A stretch of DNA of 64,000 bases from JAOZTV01 sp965371805 (GTDB lineage: Bacteria > Acidobacteriota > Aminicenantia > UBA2199), in assembly GCA_965371805.1 (NCBI GenBank), contig CBDUZW010000015.1, forward strand, positions 26,079 through 90,078, given 5' to 3'. This document shows, piece after piece, positions 47,717 to 55,911 of the stretch (the stretch's first letter is position 1; each line of letters opens with the position of its first letter). A model generated the notes under the pieces. It saw only the letters and a list, made by a program, of their open reading frames with translations. It made no database searches and was not told the origin of the DNA. A program made the translations under genes and the position numbers.

Positions 47717-49548
47717 GTAATGGCACTTATGGTGCATTTAATGCAAGGCTATTAACCCCAATTCAGATTGCTAGAAAATTTGTCCCATTACCTCAATTTC
47801 AAAATTTAGTACATAGTTCACATTCAGTTTTACTGGGTCCAAGGGGTTGTGGCAAAACCACATTATTTAAAATGCTTAGTAGGCCAGCATTAGAAACGTG
47901 GAAAACAGAGAGAAGATCACAATATAAAAAATATAATCCATTTGAATATCCAGAATTTGAAGCAATTTATATACCTTCTGACTCTAGATGGTCTTATGAG
48001 TTATTAGAAATAGAAAACGTCCCAAAATTAGATAAAAAATATGCTACACGTATTCAAAGAGTTATGGTTTCTATTAGTGTTTTAACTGCTATTATTGATA
48101 CATTAATGTATATTAAAGAAATAGACAATGAATTAGAGATTAATATATGCAGCTCCATAATAAAGATATGTAAACTTAAAAATTGCCTTCCTAGATTTTC
48201 TCGTGTAAAATTATCACTAAATTTTATTGTCACTGAATTACGTGGCACACTAAATATGGGAAATATTGATATTTTAGATGATTATTTTAGTAAATTATCT
48301 GTAAGTTTTCTTGCACATACAATGGATACTCCTGGGGATTTATTAGATGAGATTAGTTTTATTATAAAAAATAAAATAACAATTCAAAAATGGGCATTAT
48401 GTTTTGATGAATTAGAGATAGCACCAGAATGGCTAAGAACTGAATTATTCGACTCATTAAGAAGTGTTAAACAAAATTGTATTTTAAAATTAACATATTA
48501 TCCGGTTATTCCAAAGGAGTATATAAGTATAGCTGAGCCAGGTGACGATTGGCAGCCTATTAGATTATGGTACTCACATATAACTGATTCTAGATCTTTC
48601 TGTGATAATTTAACTACAGACTTTCTCCAAAAGTATTTTAAAAATGAGAATCAAAAAATCAATCCATCAATCTTTTTTTCATCATCAGATCTAATAGATG
48701 AGGAAATTAAAGAAATGAACCCAAAATCATATGAAAGAGGCTCAACATTTTATAACTGTATGAACGAATTGCAAAAAACAGATCATTCATTTTACAACTT
48801 ACTAAAAAAGAAGAAATTGTCTCCTGAAGATCCATATACTGAATCTACAGAATTTAGAGCTCAATTTTTCAGGAAAATCAAGCAGACTGTTATTATGAGA
48901 AAAGAATTTATGAAAGGTGAAAAATTTAGATCCAGAAAGATAACTGATGTTTATTCTGGCAAAGAATCTATTTATGCAATTAGTGAAGCGAATCCGAGAT
49001 GGCTTCTTAGATTATTAACAGATTTTGTTAATAGATGGAAAAGTGATCCCAAGGTTAATAAAAACAATCATCCAATAATTTCCAAAACCATTCAAGCTAC
49101 AGTCTTAAATAACCATTCACGACGTTTTCAAGCTAAATTAGGAGCAACTCCAACACCATCATCAGACTTAATAAAACTTTATAATATACATAACCTAACT
49201 CTTTTTGAATTTCTTGACGTAATAGGAAAAAAAATCCAAGGCGAATTCTACAAAAAAGAGTTCCCATTAGAACCAGTAGGAAGTTTTTATGTAGATCCAA
49301 CTATTGCAAAACCATTTATTTCAGTGATAAGAAAAGCAATTAATATTGGTGCTTTAGTTTATATAGGGAAAGCTGATGAAGAAACACCTTATGAAATAAG
49401 GAAATCAAGATTCAGGCTATCCTTTATGTTGGCCCCATTATACAAAATCCCATTAAGAACTTTACGAAGTATTTCCTTAAGAAATCTTTTATGGAAAGAG
49501 GATGAAAATGATACTCCGAACCTATTTAATAAGAAAAAATTAAAATGA
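47713..49548 (+). CDS. P-loop ATPase (ORC/Cdc6-like AAA), second gene of the cassette
   Basis: 611 residues. Walker A is GPRGCGKTT (42-50), placed soon after the N-terminus, and Walker B is ALCFDELEIAP near 229-239. A later SEANPRWLLRLLTDF resembles a sensor-2 arginine helix of ORC/Cdc6- or STAND-like AAA ATPases. The remaining ~200 C-terminal residues are unassigned and basic, with no membrane segment. It overlaps the phosphoesterase by 4 bp and the third gene by 4 bp, so the three products are likely made in fixed proportion. ATPases of this style often act as the sensor or switch of antiviral systems. Confidence 0.75.
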   Translation: MSNGTYGAFNARLLTPIQIARKFVPLPQFQNLVHSSHSVLLGPRGCGKTTLFKMLSRPALETWKTERRSQYKKYNPFEYPEFEAIYIPSDSRWSYELLEIENVPKLDKKYATRIQRVMVSISVLTAIIDTLMYIKEIDNELEINICSSIIKICKLKNCLPRFSRVKLSLNFIVTELRGTLNMGNIDILDDYFSKLSVSFLAHTMDTPGDLLDEISFIIKNKITIQKWALCFDELEIAPEWLRTELFDSLRSVKQNCILKLTYYPVIPKEYISIAEPGDDWQPIRLWYSHITDSRSFCDNLTTDFLQKYFKNENQKINPSIFFSSSDLIDEEIKEMNPKSYERGSTFYNCMNELQKTDHSFYNLLKKKKLSPEDPYTESTEFRAQFFRKIKQTVIMRKEFMKGEKFRSRKITDVYSGKESIYAISEANPRWLLRLLTDFVNRWKSDPKVNKNNHPIISKTIQATVLNNHSRRFQAKLGATPTPSSDLIKLYNIHNLTLFEFLDVIGKKIQGEFYKKEFPLEPVGSFYVDPTIAKPFISVIRKAINIGALVYIGKADEETPYEIRKSRFRLSFMLAPLYKIPLRTLRSISLRNLLWKEDENDTPNLFNKKKLK

Positions 49549-50483
49549 ACTTATCCAGTATTAATCAAATTGAGTTTAAAAATTTACTATCTATGGACAT
49601 AGATCTAGTAATTTGTTCAAGCGGTTTTGAGACCAGATCTTCTATACTTGCAAAGAGTTTGTCAATTTATAAGAATAGAATAGTTATTGGATTTAAAGAG
49701 CATAAAAATGAAAATTCTAGAACAAAAAATGACAAAATATTTTCTTCTTATAAATATGAATATAAAGAATTATCAGGAAACTCAAATTATGAAGCAGGGA
49801 ATTTATTAAATTTCTTATTAAATGGAATAAATAAAAGTACATGCAATATACTAATAGACATTTCTTCAATGACAAGATCATGGTATGGCGAATTTTTAAA
49901 GACCTTATCAAAAAATAACAAATTTTCTCATTTAAATTGTTATTTTACTTATGTTCCTGCAGCAAACCTACAATCACATAATCACTACCCACCAAATGAA
50001 ATTGTTGCTCCAATTCAAGGTTTCTCTGGTTTGGGGCTTGCCAATAAGCCTGTAGCACTTGTAATTGGTTTAGGACATCACGAAAATAGAGCTCTTGGAA
50101 TTAATGAAGAATTAGATCCTGCTTTAACTTCATTATTTATTGCTGATCCAAGTGTCAATGAAATGTTTCCAGAAAGAGTAAGAAAAATGAATAAAGATAT
50201 ATTAGAAATGGCTAATCAAAAATTTCAATTCAAATATTCTATATTTAATCCAATTTCAACATTTAACAAACTATCTTCTTTTTGTTCTGGTTTGTCAAAA
50301 AATTACCATGTTGTTTTGACCTCTTTGGGCCCTAAAATTTTTGGACTTTGCTGTTTTTTAACAGCAATAAATGAACCAGAAATAAGTGTTTGGCGTATAT
50401 CTGCAGGTTCAAGGACAAAGCAAGAAGATATAAAACCTAGTAATTATAAGCTTGTTGTTGAATCGAAATGGGTTTTAAATTGA
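49545..50483 (+). CDS. unrecognised SGFETRS-motif protein, third gene of the cassette
   Basis: 312 residues, cytoplasmic, family not recognised. The N-terminus begins with a hydrophobic strand followed by CSSGFETRSSILAKSL (24-39), then a second strand with LIDISSMTRSWYGEFLK. The C-terminal third has VVLTSLGPKIFGLCCFLTA followed by strand ISVWRISAG. The pattern of strand, Ser/Gly-rich loop and helix repeated twice resembles Rossmann-type ligand-binding folds such as CARF, but this is only a resemblance. It overlaps the ATPase gene by 4 bp and ends the cassette. Confidence 0.65.
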   Translation: MNLSSINQIEFKNLLSMDIDLVICSSGFETRSSILAKSLSIYKNRIVIGFKEHKNENSRTKNDKIFSSYKYEYKELSGNSNYEAGNLLNFLLNGINKSTCNILIDISSMTRSWYGEFLKTLSKNNKFSHLNCYFTYVPAANLQSHNHYPPNEIVAPIQGFSGLGLANKPVALVIGLGHHENRALGINEELDPALTSLFIADPSVNEMFPERVRKMNKDILEMANQKFQFKYSIFNPISTFNKLSSFCSGLSKNYHVVLTSLGPKIFGLCCFLTAINEPEISVWRISAGSRTKQEDIKPSNYKLVVESKWVLN

Positions 50484-50603
50484 TTATATAATTAGTAATA
50501 TTAAAGTCATTAAATTCAATATATTTTAAGTCAACAAATAAAATCAACTACTATCTAGTAATGTAATCTGAGATCAATCATTTTTAAACTAAACAAATTT
50601 ATT

Positions 50604-51269
50604 TTATATTTTTATTCTTAATTCAGCCATATTTTTATTTAGAGATATAACTTTCTCAGATTGAGAATGATTTGAGTATGTTTCCCAATCCGGAGTATAC
50701 TCTTCTGATTGATTGCCCCAGGTTGTCCACCCTTTTCTTGTTCCTCTTCCAAAAAGTTCTAAAAACGGTCCCCAACTGCAAGATTCAATAAGATCATATT
50801 GTTCATCCGGCTTCCTGCTATGCTCCCTTTTCCGAGAAGATATAATGTTTTCCTGACTTCTTCCTGGTTGTAATGTTCTAATGTTTTTACCACGTACACC
50901 AAATAGAATTATTTCAGTAACATTTCTAAAATAAAAACCGACCCCGCGCCTGTCAGGTCCCCCATCTTTTCTAATTTTGTACCAGATAAGATTTGTTTTA
51001 TATTTAAATCCCCAACTTTCCATTACCTGCATACCTTCTGCTAAGAGTGCGTTTGGAACCCATAAATACAGATGTGCTTTTTCTTCTGCAATTGATTCTA
51101 CCGGTAAATCTTTTATCTCTTGCAATTTCATTGTGGGATAGCGTGATAATCTTTTATGTTCAGGTGCCATTTTACCTGTTCTGTTTTGAAACTGCCACGG
51201 AGGGTCAGCTAAAATTGTAGAAAATTTTTTTTCTCCAATAAATTTTATTAAGTCTTTAGATGCATTCAT
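50604..51269 (-). CDS. MT-A70 family adenine-specific DNA methyltransferase
   Basis: 221 residues. The catalytic DPPW motif is at 22-25 (TILADPPWQF), followed by the MT-A70 signatures AHLYLWVPNALL, NLIWYKI and EHSRKPDEQYDLIE. These enzymes make N6-methyladenine. The gene starts 11 bp after the restriction endonuclease gene, behind AGGAAGAATAAAT, so it is very probably the protective methylase of a type II restriction-modification pair. Confidence 0.88.
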   Translation of the reverse strand: MNASKDLIKFIGEKKFSTILADPPWQFQNRTGKMAPEHKRLSRYPTMKLQEIKDLPVESIAEEKAHLYLWVPNALLAEGMQVMESWGFKYKTNLIWYKIRKDGGPDRRGVGFYFRNVTEIILFGVRGKNIRTLQPGRSQENIISSRKREHSRKPDEQYDLIESCSWGPFLELFGRGTRKGWTTWGNQSEEYTPDWETYSNHSQSEKVISLNKNMAELRIKI

Positions 51270-51280
51270 ATTTATTCTTC

Positions 51281-52081
51281 CTATTCATTTTTTTCTTTTT
51301 TCCAATCTGTTATTATATCAGGTCTTATACCAAAAACTAAAACAGGACAACCACCATGACGACCAGCATTAAGACGATAAAGTAGTTTTCCCATCCATGT
51401 AGTACTTGCTCCATATTTTTGTTTACATAGTTTGGGACTGCCGTCATTATTATAATTAATGCTGCCATCCTTTTTTAATAATGGTGTAGTATCAAAAACA
51501 GAATTAAGTTTTTCACTTCGAGTTATTAAGGCAGCAACACTTATAAGCCCACATTCGTGAAACATCCTGAAAGCATATAAGTCACGATCATAAGTCTGGT
51601 CTTTACTATTCCACTCCATATCCAATGCAATTTTACCTTTTACATAATCAATTTTATGCCCATCAATATAGTTATATAGATAAATCGGTTCCTTTTTTGG
51701 CAATTTATGTTTTTTTAATTTTCCACTTGATAAAATTTCTTCACTTTGTTCATCAAGATGAACAATTAAATCACCTTTAATACGAGTTTCCAACCAATTA
51801 TACGGACGTAACCGCTCTGAAAACTGTTTTGGGATAACTGATTCGTTCCCACCCGGCATTGCAATATCTTTTAGAGTTATTCTAAATTTTAACAATGCTT
51901 CTTCAATCTCATCCATTTCATTTGGAAAAGAAGTTTTCAAAATAGATGCAGCATGTCTGTAACTATAGACATCATATAGCTCAAGGACTTCCTTCTTAAT
52001 ATGTTTGCTGATTTCTTCTTTTGAATCTGCATTATGATTTGGAACTTGTGCTACATCATTGTCACTTATTACTTCTGCCAT
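51281..52081 (-). CDS. BglII/BstYI-like type II restriction endonuclease
   Basis: About 266 residues from ATG at 52081. The motif ALDMEWNSKDQTYDRDLYAFR (starting at A162) fits the BglII/BstYI family active site, with D164, E166 and N168 or K170 as candidate catalytic residues and D155 upstream. The C-terminal MGKLLYRLNAGRHGGCPVLV is also family-like. BglII-group enzymes cut AGATCT or RGATCY; the exact site here is unproven. A longer frame adding a hydrophobic 34-residue N-terminus is rejected because a good promoter lies inside it. It is paired with an MT-A70 methylase. Confidence 0.75.
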   Translation of the reverse strand: MAEVISDNDVAQVPNHNADSKEEISKHIKKEVLELYDVYSYRHAASILKTSFPNEMDEIEEALLKFRITLKDIAMPGGNESVIPKQFSERLRPYNWLETRIKGDLIVHLDEQSEEILSSGKLKKHKLPKKEPIYLYNYIDGHKIDYVKGKIALDMEWNSKDQTYDRDLYAFRMFHECGLISVAALITRSEKLNSVFDTTPLLKKDGSINYNNDGSPKLCKQKYGASTTWMGKLLYRLNAGRHGGCPVLVFGIRPDIITDWKKEKNE

Positions 52082-52087
52082 ATACAG

Positions 52088-52116
52088 ATTATGCAAAATA
52101 ATAAAAATGATGTCAA
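52088..52116 (-). promoter_or_regulatory. promoter of the restriction-modification operon, leaderless
   Basis: On the minus strand: TTGACA (52116-52111), a 17-bp spacer and CATAAT (52093-52088). Only six bases separate the -10 box from the ATG at 52081, and there is no ribosome site. Confidence 0.6.
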
Positions 52117-52268
52117 GAAAAAATGTGATAATTATAATAATGTCATCATTTTTTTTGACATTTTCCTGCTTATATTTTATCATTAGACCTAGGACAGACT
52201 CCTAGATGAAGTTTTAAAAAAAAGTGACAGCAAAAATAGAGTCAAATGACTTAAAAAGGAGATAAATA

Positions 52269-53795
52269 ATGTCAATTATTTTAAACGGTTCAGGATTAAC
52301 AATTGAAAAAGTAGTAAAGATCGCAAGATTTAACGAAAAAGTTGAGTTGAGTTCAGATGCTTTGGAAAGAATTAAAGTATGCAGGGCAATGCTGGAAAAA
52401 AAGGTTGATGCAAAAGAGATCATGTATGGTGTCAATACCGGGATCGGAGAGTTTTCAGAGGTAGTACTCGAAGATGATCAAATAGAGGACTTTCAGAAAT
52501 ATCTTGTTTATAACCATGCTGCAGGTATCGGTGATCCAGCTCCTCTTGAATATGTAAGAGGCGCAATGGCAGGAAGAATAAATGTCCATGCTCACGGAAA
52601 CTCAGGCTGCAGACCCATCATTACCCAGACACTTATAGAAATGTTAAATAAGGGAGTAACTCCCTTTGTATGTCAAAAAGGCTCTGTTGGGGCGTCAGGA
52701 GATCTGGCTCCAATGTCTCAGGTAGCACTCCTATTAATGGGAGAAGGAAAAGCCTATTATAAAGGTGAATTACTTGATGGAAAAGTCGCAATGGATAAGG
52801 CTGGAATTCCAATTCCAGGATTAAAAGCAAGAGATGGTCTTGCTACAATAAATGGTTCTAATGTTTTAACTGCAATGAGTGCAATCTTTCTTTATGATGC
52901 ATTTAACTGGATGAAACAGGCTGAAATCGCAGCAGCTATGTCATTAGAAGCTCTAAAAGCAAATATGAAACCATATACTCCTCTCTTACATGAAGTAAGA
53001 GGATTTAAAGGTGCAATCCGTTCTGCAAAAACAATATTAAAAATGGTAAAAGGCGGAGATCTTGTTGAAGGCAAGGTTAAGTGTAAGGTTCAGGACGCTT
53101 ACTCTATGAGATCAACACCACAGGTAATCGGAGCTGCTGTTGATGCCTTGGAATATGGAAGATCACAGGTTGAAATTGAATTAAATGGTGTTGGTGATAA
53201 CCCGATATTCTTCCCTGAAAAAGGAATTCAGATTTCAGGTGCAAACTTTCAAGGATCCCCTGTTTCCGTACCAATGGATATGGCAGGAGCTGTTGTAACA
53301 ATGGTAAGTGTTATGTCAGAAAGAAGGATGAACAGATTAAATAATCCGGCATTAAGTGTGGGACTCCCGGCATTTTTAACAAAGGGTGCAGGTATGTTCT
53401 CAGGTCTTATGTTAAGTCAATATACTGCTGATATGCAGATAGTTGAGCAGAGAATTTTGTCAGCTCCTGCCTCTATCCAGTCAATCCCTGCAGCAGCAGA
53501 TCAGGAAGACTTTGTCTCAATGGGCATGAACACTGCAATTAAGAATTTCCAGATTCTGGATAATGCCTATGGTATTTTAGGAATTGAATTAATGGCAGCG
53601 GCTCAGGCTCTTGATTTTAGAGAATTTAAATTTGGAAAAGGGGTTACAAAGGCAAAAGAAGTAATTAGAAGACATGTTGACTTTCTTGAAATTGACCGCC
53701 CACTCTATGATGATCATACAAATATGAAAGAGCTTGTAAAATCATGTGAAATATTAGAAGAAGTGGAAAAAGAGATAGGAAGTTTGGATTTATAA
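52269..53795 (+). CDS. aromatic amino acid ammonia-lyase (histidine ammonia-lyase family)
   Basis: A 508-residue MIO-cofactor enzyme. The self-cyclising triad A142-S143-G144 lies in GSVGASGDLAP, with catalytic Tyr53 (YGVNTG) and H83 (LVYNHAAG), the same numbering as the Pseudomonas HutH. NGVGDNPIF, and QDAYSMRSTPQ with the conserved Arg, complete the active site. H83 favours histidine over phenylalanine, but the residue before it is Asn, not the Ser of typical HutH, and no other hut gene is nearby. Tyrosine lyase or aminomutase activity is possible. The start follows AAGGAGATAAATA. Confidence 0.88.
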   Translation: MSIILNGSGLTIEKVVKIARFNEKVELSSDALERIKVCRAMLEKKVDAKEIMYGVNTGIGEFSEVVLEDDQIEDFQKYLVYNHAAGIGDPAPLEYVRGAMAGRINVHAHGNSGCRPIITQTLIEMLNKGVTPFVCQKGSVGASGDLAPMSQVALLLMGEGKAYYKGELLDGKVAMDKAGIPIPGLKARDGLATINGSNVLTAMSAIFLYDAFNWMKQAEIAAAMSLEALKANMKPYTPLLHEVRGFKGAIRSAKTILKMVKGGDLVEGKVKCKVQDAYSMRSTPQVIGAAVDALEYGRSQVEIELNGVGDNPIFFPEKGIQISGANFQGSPVSVPMDMAGAVVTMVSVMSERRMNRLNNPALSVGLPAFLTKGAGMFSGLMLSQYTADMQIVEQRILSAPASIQSIPAAADQEDFVSMGMNTAIKNFQILDNAYGILGIELMAAAQALDFREFKFGKGVTKAKEVIRRHVDFLEIDRPLYDDHTNMKELVKSCEILEEVEKEIGSLDL

Positions 53796-53804
53796 TTAAA
53801 CCGT

Positions 53805-53834
53805 AGAGACACAAGGCGCAAGCCTTGTGTCTCT
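53805..53834. repeat. perfect 13-bp hairpin with GCAA tetraloop (REP-like palindrome)
   Basis: AGAGACACAAGGC (53805-53817) and GCCTTGTGTCTCT (53822-53834) are perfectly complementary around the loop GCAA. It sits in the 48-bp gap between the ammonia-lyase and menG genes, 9 bp before the menG ATG. No U-run follows, so it is not a classical terminator. Similar GAGAC-CAAGGC palindromes occur as dispersed repeats in other bacteria. Confidence 0.75.
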
Positions 53835-53843
53835 GGGAAAAAC

Positions 53844-54551
53844 ATGGACATTTCAAATAAGGACAAATCCTTTAAGATCTTCGACAGTATCTATGCAAAA
53901 TACGATCTCTTAAACAGATTACTCTCTTTTGGGCAGGATATCTTATGGAGAAATAAGATCTGTAAATTGCCTGTAAAAAAAGAACATCAGGTACTACTTG
54001 ATCTGGCAACAGGGACAGGAGATATTCTCTTTACTTTCTTAAAAAAGCGCAAGGATATCAAATATGCAATCGGTCTCGATATGTCAATAAATATGTTAAA
54101 AGAGGCAGAAAAAAAATCCATTTACAAAAATTTTAATAATAAATCCTCCTTTCTTAGAGGAGATGCTAATCTTATTCCAATTTCCAGAGAAAAAATTGAT
54201 TTCGCTACAATGGCCTTTGGGATCCGCAATATAACCAAACCGGAAGTGGCCTTAAAAGATATTAAAAGAGTATTAAAAATAGGTGGTAAAGCGATAATAT
54301 TAGAGTTTTCACTCCCAAAAAATAGTATTATGAAGCTCCTTTTTCTCTTTTATCTGCGCAATATCGTCCCTCTGATCGGTAGAATTGTCTCAGGTGATAA
54401 ATATGCCTATAGATATCTCAATGAAACAATTGAGGATTTTCCATATGGAGAGAATTTCTGCAGAATAATGGAGCAGGTTGGATTCTCAAATGTGGACTTT
54501 AAGCCTCTTACATTCGGTATTGCAACAATTTACACGGGTGAAAAAAAGTGA
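53844..54551 (+). CDS. ubiE/menG: demethylmenaquinone methyltransferase
   Basis: A 235-residue SAM-dependent C-methyltransferase for the last step of menaquinone synthesis. Hallmarks: YDLLNRLLSFGQDILWR, LDLATGTGD (SAM motif), FATMAFGIRN and ILEFSLPKN. The length is normal. It lies right after a strong hairpin, with GGGAAAAAC as a weak ribosome site. Its last codons overlap the menF GTG start by 4 bp, so the menaquinone genes are translationally coupled. Confidence 0.93.
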   Translation: MDISNKDKSFKIFDSIYAKYDLLNRLLSFGQDILWRNKICKLPVKKEHQVLLDLATGTGDILFTFLKKRKDIKYAIGLDMSINMLKEAEKKSIYKNFNNKSSFLRGDANLIPISREKIDFATMAFGIRNITKPEVALKDIKRVLKIGGKAIILEFSLPKNSIMKLLFLFYLRNIVPLIGRIVSGDKYAYRYLNETIEDFPYGENFCRIMEQVGFSNVDFKPLTFGIATIYTGEKK

Positions 54552-55900
54552 CAAAGTCTTTTGATATAAAAAAACTTAAATCTGAATTATTAAAAAAAGT
54601 GACAAATAAATTTGAGAGAAAGCAGGTAAATGAATCAATATTAAGGGTTAAAGTTAAAATCCCTTTCATAGCGCCTCTAAAATGGTTATCTATGCAGTCA
54701 GAAAAAACACAGATATTTTTTTCCGGTAGAGACCGGAATGATGAAACAGTGGCGGCAATCGGATTTATACACATGGTCCAGGGGTCGGACATTCAAGATC
54801 AGAATAACCTTTTAAAAGAGATGAAAACAAATCTAAAAGGGTCTGAATTAAAATATTACGGCGGTATAAGCTTTCCTGAAAAGACAATTGGCATGGAGTG
54901 GGAATCCTTCGGGACCTTAAAATTTGTTATTCCAAAATTTGAAGTCATAAGAAAAGAAGAAGACACATATTTTGCCTATAATTTTGTATGTATAAAAGAT
55001 TTAGAAAATACTCTAATAGAACTGGAAGAGGATTTTGATAAATTACATTTTGATTTGAAACAAATTAAACTTGAATTTGAGAAACCACAATCTACTATAA
55101 CGACTCCAAATTATGATCAATGGGCTAAGACTGTCATTAACATAACAAATTCGATAAATTCCAAAAAATATAATAAAATTGTTCTGGCTAGAAAAAAGGA
55201 CTATGGCTTTAAGAAGATTGCAAACCCTGCAGCCATCTTAATGAATTTAAAAGAAGCCCTTTTCAGCAGGTATAATTTTCTCTTTCAATTTAAAAAAGAA
55301 GCCGCTTTTATTGGTTCCTCAATGGAAAGATTATATAAGAGATCAGAGAGAAAAATAGAGAGCGAAGGAATTGCCGGTTCAATAGAAAGGGGACAGGATG
55401 AAGTCTCTGATAAGAATCAGTCAGATTTATTGTTGAAATCAAAAAAAGACAATCTGGAGCAGGATTTTGTTGTAAGTTTTATTCAAAAAAACCTCTCTGT
55501 TTTATGTGAGCAGTTAAATTATTCAAAAAAGGAAATTTTAAAACTAAAAGAGAGTTTCCATTTGAAATCAATCTTTACAGGATTTTTAAAGGCTGATGTT
55601 ACAGATATTGATATTATAAATAATTTACATCCCACTCCTGCCGTTGGCGGCGCACCATGGTCCGTGACCTCAGACCTCTTTTCGCAATACGAACCTTTTC
55701 ACCGTGGCTGGTATGCAGGTCTGGTTGGCTACATCGGAGCAGACTCAGCTGATTTTTCAGTTGCATTAAGATCCGGACTAATTTATAATAATACCTTATC
55801 GCTCTATGCAGGTGTTGGAATTGTACAGGGATCTGAACCTGAGAAAGAGTGGGAAGAAGGAAATTGGAAAATTAAAAACTATGAAGAAATTTTCACCTGA
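54548..55900 (+). CDS. menF: isochorismate synthase
   Basis: A 450-residue chorismate-utilising enzyme making isochorismate for menaquinone. Supporting motifs: NKIVLARKKD, SEGIAGSIERG, HPTPAVGGAPW, and the C-terminal YAGVGIVQGSEPEKEWEE. The context with menD supports MenF rather than a salicylate or siderophore role. The start is GTG, overlapping the menG stop as GTGA. Confidence 0.92.
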   Translation: MTKSFDIKKLKSELLKKVTNKFERKQVNESILRVKVKIPFIAPLKWLSMQSEKTQIFFSGRDRNDETVAAIGFIHMVQGSDIQDQNNLLKEMKTNLKGSELKYYGGISFPEKTIGMEWESFGTLKFVIPKFEVIRKEEDTYFAYNFVCIKDLENTLIELEEDFDKLHFDLKQIKLEFEKPQSTITTPNYDQWAKTVINITNSINSKKYNKIVLARKKDYGFKKIANPAAILMNLKEALFSRYNFLFQFKKEAAFIGSSMERLYKRSERKIESEGIAGSIERGQDEVSDKNQSDLLLKSKKDNLEQDFVVSFIQKNLSVLCEQLNYSKKEILKLKESFHLKSIFTGFLKADVTDIDIINNLHPTPAVGGAPWSVTSDLFSQYEPFHRGWYAGLVGYIGADSADFSVALRSGLIYNNTLSLYAGVGIVQGSEPEKEWEEGNWKIKNYEEIFT

Positions 55901-55911
55901 AAACGATTAAA

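Noticed and set aside
50604..52081. Depletion of AGATCT as proof of BglII-like specificity
   Set aside because: AGATCT occurs repeatedly in the window, so avoidance does not support the site.
52082..52183. Hydrophobic N-terminal extension on the restriction endonuclease
   Set aside because: The extension overlaps the -35/-10 promoter, and the family starts near the internal ATG.
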